Of a stretch of DNA of 7,418 nucleotides, positions 5,350 through 7,418 are shown one piece after another. A model generated the notes under the pieces. It ran no database searches. It saw only the letters and a list, made by a program, of their open reading frames with translations, and was not told the DNA's origin. Made by a program: the position numbers and the translations under genes. Source of the stretch: an uncultured Clostridia bacterium (GTDB taxonomy: Bacteria > Bacillota > Clostridia > Christensenellales > CAG-917); NCBI GenBank assembly GCA_947589635.1, contig CANQCC010000072.1, positions 1-7,418 of the forward strand, written 5' to 3'. The stretch's first letter is position 1; every line of letters starts with the position of its first letter.

Positions 5350-7418
5350 ATGAAAAGCAAAAGCGTCAAAGCGGAAAGAAAATTTTTTCCGACCTTCGAT
5401 TTAAGGCTGTCATACAAGACGGCGATAAAATTTGCGGCGGAGGGGATATGCCTCTTTTTGCTTGCCTCCGTCGGCGAGTTTGGATTTGCGCTGTCCCTCG
5501 GACTGTTTTGCGGCTTTGTATACGCAAGGCAGAACATCCTGGCGCTTGCTCCCGTCTTTATCATCGCAAGTTGCGTATTCATGCAGAGTTGGTGGACCAT
5601 CTTATATTCCGTCGCGCCCGTCGCGATCCTTATTTTGCTGTACTTTGTGTTTTTCAAGTTCCGGCGCAACGTCCCGCTGTGGGCGGTGGCGCTCGCCTCT
5701 CTTGTGGGGATGACTCCATACATTGCGTGCACCTGCGTATTTTACGGCGGGTATCTGCTTGCGGGAGTGGCGGCGGTGGTCGAGGCGGTGTGCGCGTTCG
5801 CGTCCGGGACAAGCGCGTATGCCCTTCTTGTGCGCGGGCCGACAAGGCATATCAACGTGGACGAGATGATGGCGCTCGGCGCGGTGGCGGTTGCGTTTTC
5901 GTATGCTTTGAGCGGCGCGGACTTTTGGGGATTCAAACTTGTGTACATCGTCGCGGGTTTTGCTCTTACGCTGTTTGCGACCTGTTTCAAGGCGCAGCTG
6001 ACCCTGTTCGCGGCTCTCATCATGGGGCTTGGAGTATGCCTGCAGACGGGAGACATGGCGTGCCTTGCGGGAGTGGCGGCTCTCGGCGCGGTCGCGGTGA
6101 TATTTTCCCCGTTCACAAAGTGGGCGTCCGCGCTCGGAATATTGGCGGCGCAGGCGGCGATGTGGCTGTTTGACGCGTACGTCGGCGCCGGCTGGAGGGC
6201 GCTCATCATGACCTCGGTGGGGGTCATAGGCTGTCTTGCGCTTCCCAAAAGCGCGCTTTACAAACTTAAGGCGCTTGCGGCGGCGGACAACAAAAACGTG
6301 TACGGCGGGATAGTTCAGCGACACTCGCGGGGCATGGCGAGCAGACTTCAGGCGGCAAGCGAAGTGTTCTACGAGATGTCCAAGGGGCTTGAGAGCGAGC
6401 TTGACGCGCGCACGGTCTACAGCGCGGACAGGCTTGCGCACGAAGTGGCGCGAGGCTATTGCGGGAAGTGCGCGGACAGAGAAGGCTGTTTCAAGGCGCT
6501 CGGCGCGGACACCTACAGCGTGCTGAAGCCTATGGCGGAGGCGGCGCTCAACAGGGGCAAGGCTTCCATACTTGACATGCCGCCTTTTATAACGAGCAGA
6601 TGCGCAAAGACGCACACTCTTGCCGCGGTGATAAACGGTGGCGCGCAGACCTATCTCAAAAAGCGGGAGTCCGCGGACGGCATACTTATAGGCAAAAAGA
6701 TGATGTCCGAACAGTTTGCGGGAGTGGCGCTTATTCTCGACTCGCTTGCGGAGCAGTGCGCCGCCCCCGTAAGTTTCGCTTCCGACGATGTGGAGGAGCT
6801 TAAAGCGGAACTTCTTAAGCACAATATCGTCGCAAGCGAGGTCGTAGTGGCAAAGGCGCCCGACAACTGCTCTCTCACGGCGCTCGTGCGGGCGGCGGAC
6901 GCAAACAAGCAGGCGCTTGAAAAGATAGTTTCCGCCTTTTTGCGCCGCAGGATGTGCAAGGTCAGGGAATACGACAGAGGGGAGTTCAAAATTGTCTGCC
7001 TCGAGAGCGCGCCCACGTATGAGGTGGCGTACGGCATATCCCGCAAATGCCGCGAGGGCGAGGCGGCCTCCGGAGACAGCACAAGCGTGCTTTGTCCCAC
7101 GCTCGGGCGAAGGCTTTTTGCAATATCGGACGGGATGGGCAGCGGAGAGAGCGCGGCGAAGGCAAGCCGCGACGCTATCGCTATGATAGAAAGCTTTTAT
7201 CGCGCTGGCTTTGAAAACGGCATAATTTTAAGCCTTGTCAACAAGCTGCTGAGGATAAGATTGGAGGACAGCTTCACATCCCTCGACATCGCCGTGATAG
7301 ACGCAGTTAGCGGCGGGCTTGACGTGATAAAACTTGGCGCCTCAAGCAGTTTTATAATCCGCAAAGACGGCATAGAAATGCTGTCCTGCTCCCAACCGCC
7401 CGCGGGCATAGTAGACGG
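5350..7418 (+). CDS. spoIIE: Stage II sporulation protein E (SpoIIE), PP2C-type serine phosphatase, truncated by the window edge
   Basis: SpoIIE sits at the polar septum during sporulation and dephosphorylates SpoIIAA, which frees sigma-F in the forespore. The visible 689 residues follow the family order. A short basic N-terminus (MKSKSVKAERK) precedes about 275 residues of dense hydrophobic segments (roughly 20-297, the multi-pass membrane region). A mostly soluble middle region (about 298-565) contains Cys371-x2-Cys374-x5-Cys380, and the PP2C phosphatase domain starts near 566. Metal-binding aspartates are present in SGDS (Asp576) and ISDGMGSGE (Asp594); they are 18 residues apart, as are Asp610 and Asp628 in B. 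subtilis. SLDIAVID and PPAGIVD follow; the last part of the domain lies outside. ATG 5350 is the only sensible start; GAGG at 5334-5337 is a rather distant ribosome site (12 bases). The gene has its own upstream control region, so it is probably expressed separately from the pyr operon. Confidence 0.96.
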   Translation, partial: MKSKSVKAERKFFPTFDLRLSYKTAIKFAAEGICLFLLASVGEFGFALSLGLFCGFVYARQNILALAPVFIIASCVFMQSWWTILYSVAPVAILILLYFVFFKFRRNVPLWAVALASLVGMTPYIACTCVFYGGYLLAGVAAVVEAVCAFASGTSAYALLVRGPTRHINVDEMMALGAVAVAFSYALSGADFWGFKLVYIVAGFALTLFATCFKAQLTLFAALIMGLGVCLQTGDMACLAGVAALGAVAVIFSPFTKWASALGILAAQAAMWLFDAYVGAGWRALIMTSVGVIGCLALPKSALYKLKALAAADNKNVYGGIVQRHSRGMASRLQAASEVFYEMSKGLESELDARTVYSADRLAHEVARGYCGKCADREGCFKALGADTYSVLKPMAEAALNRGKASILDMPPFITSRCAKTHTLAAVINGGAQTYLKKRESADGILIGKKMMSEQFAGVALILDSLAEQCAAPVSFASDDVEELKAELLKHNIVASEVVVAKAPDNCSLTALVRAADANKQALEKIVSAFLRRRMCKVREYDRGEFKIVCLESAPTYEVAYGISRKCREGEAASGDSTSVLCPTLGRRLFAISDGMGSGESAAKASRDAIAMIESFYRAGFENGIILSLVNKLLRIRLEDSFTSLDIAVIDAVSGGLDVIKLGASSSFIIRKDGIEMLSCSQPPAGIVD

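Noticed and set aside
5448..6173. A 241-codon + strand frame inside spoIIE
   Set aside because: It is out of frame with the SpoIIE reading, is Cys/Arg/Gly-rich, and lacks a ribosome site or family motifs.
5602..6822. A 406-codon open frame on the minus strand, antisense to spoIIE
   Set aside because: The product is an Arg/His-rich sequence without recognisable motifs. It is what opposite-strand reading of GCG, CTT and AGC-rich codons gives, and the + strand is unambiguously SpoIIE.

Overview
The window looks like the chromosome of an endospore-forming member of the Bacillota, probably class Clostridia. Two things point there: a class 1B dihydroorotate dehydrogenase pair (PyrD with the Fe-S/flavin subunit PyrK), and a clear SpoIIE, the sporulation phosphatase found only in the endospore-forming lineage. 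Base composition looks moderately G+C-rich by eye. GCG, CTT, AGC and ATA codons are frequent in every gene, so no gene stands out as foreign by codon use. I cannot name the species.

Layout, all main genes on the + strand. Positions 57-3846 are a tightly packed de novo pyrimidine (UMP) operon in the order pyrK (5' end missing)-pyrD-pyrF-pyrE-pyrB. Three of the four junctions are ATGA stop/start overlaps; the fourth (pyrF-pyrE) is a 22-base gap. Together these genes cover aspartate transcarbamylation (PyrB), dihydroorotate oxidation (PyrD/PyrK), orotate phosphoribosylation (PyrE) and OMP decarboxylation (PyrF). Dihydroorotase (PyrC) and carbamoyl phosphate synthetase are not in the window. After 37 bases comes a 434-residue membrane permease of the ArsB/NhaD/SLC13-like ion transporter superfamily (3884-5188). 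A 161-base A+T-rich intergenic region follows (5189-5349), holding a perfect Spo0A-box heptamer, a plausible sigma-A promoter and a dyad. Then spoIIE begins at 5350 and runs off the right edge inside its PP2C phosphatase domain.

Two things stand out. First, PyrB carries a C-terminal four-cysteine zinc ribbon that matches the zinc domain of the aspartate transcarbamylase regulatory chain PyrI, without PyrI's nucleotide-binding allosteric domain. Second, the first ~54 bases do not read as PyrK. On the minus strand they read as the N-terminus of an O6-methylguanine-DNA methyltransferase, and PyrK similarity starts abruptly just after. The left edge is therefore either a chimeric assembly/amplification join or a real rearrangement that removed half of pyrK.

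I saw no tRNA, rRNA, CRISPR array, insertion sequence or riboswitch. Nothing here amounts to a wholly unknown system; the PyrB-zinc ribbon fusion is the most interesting element.
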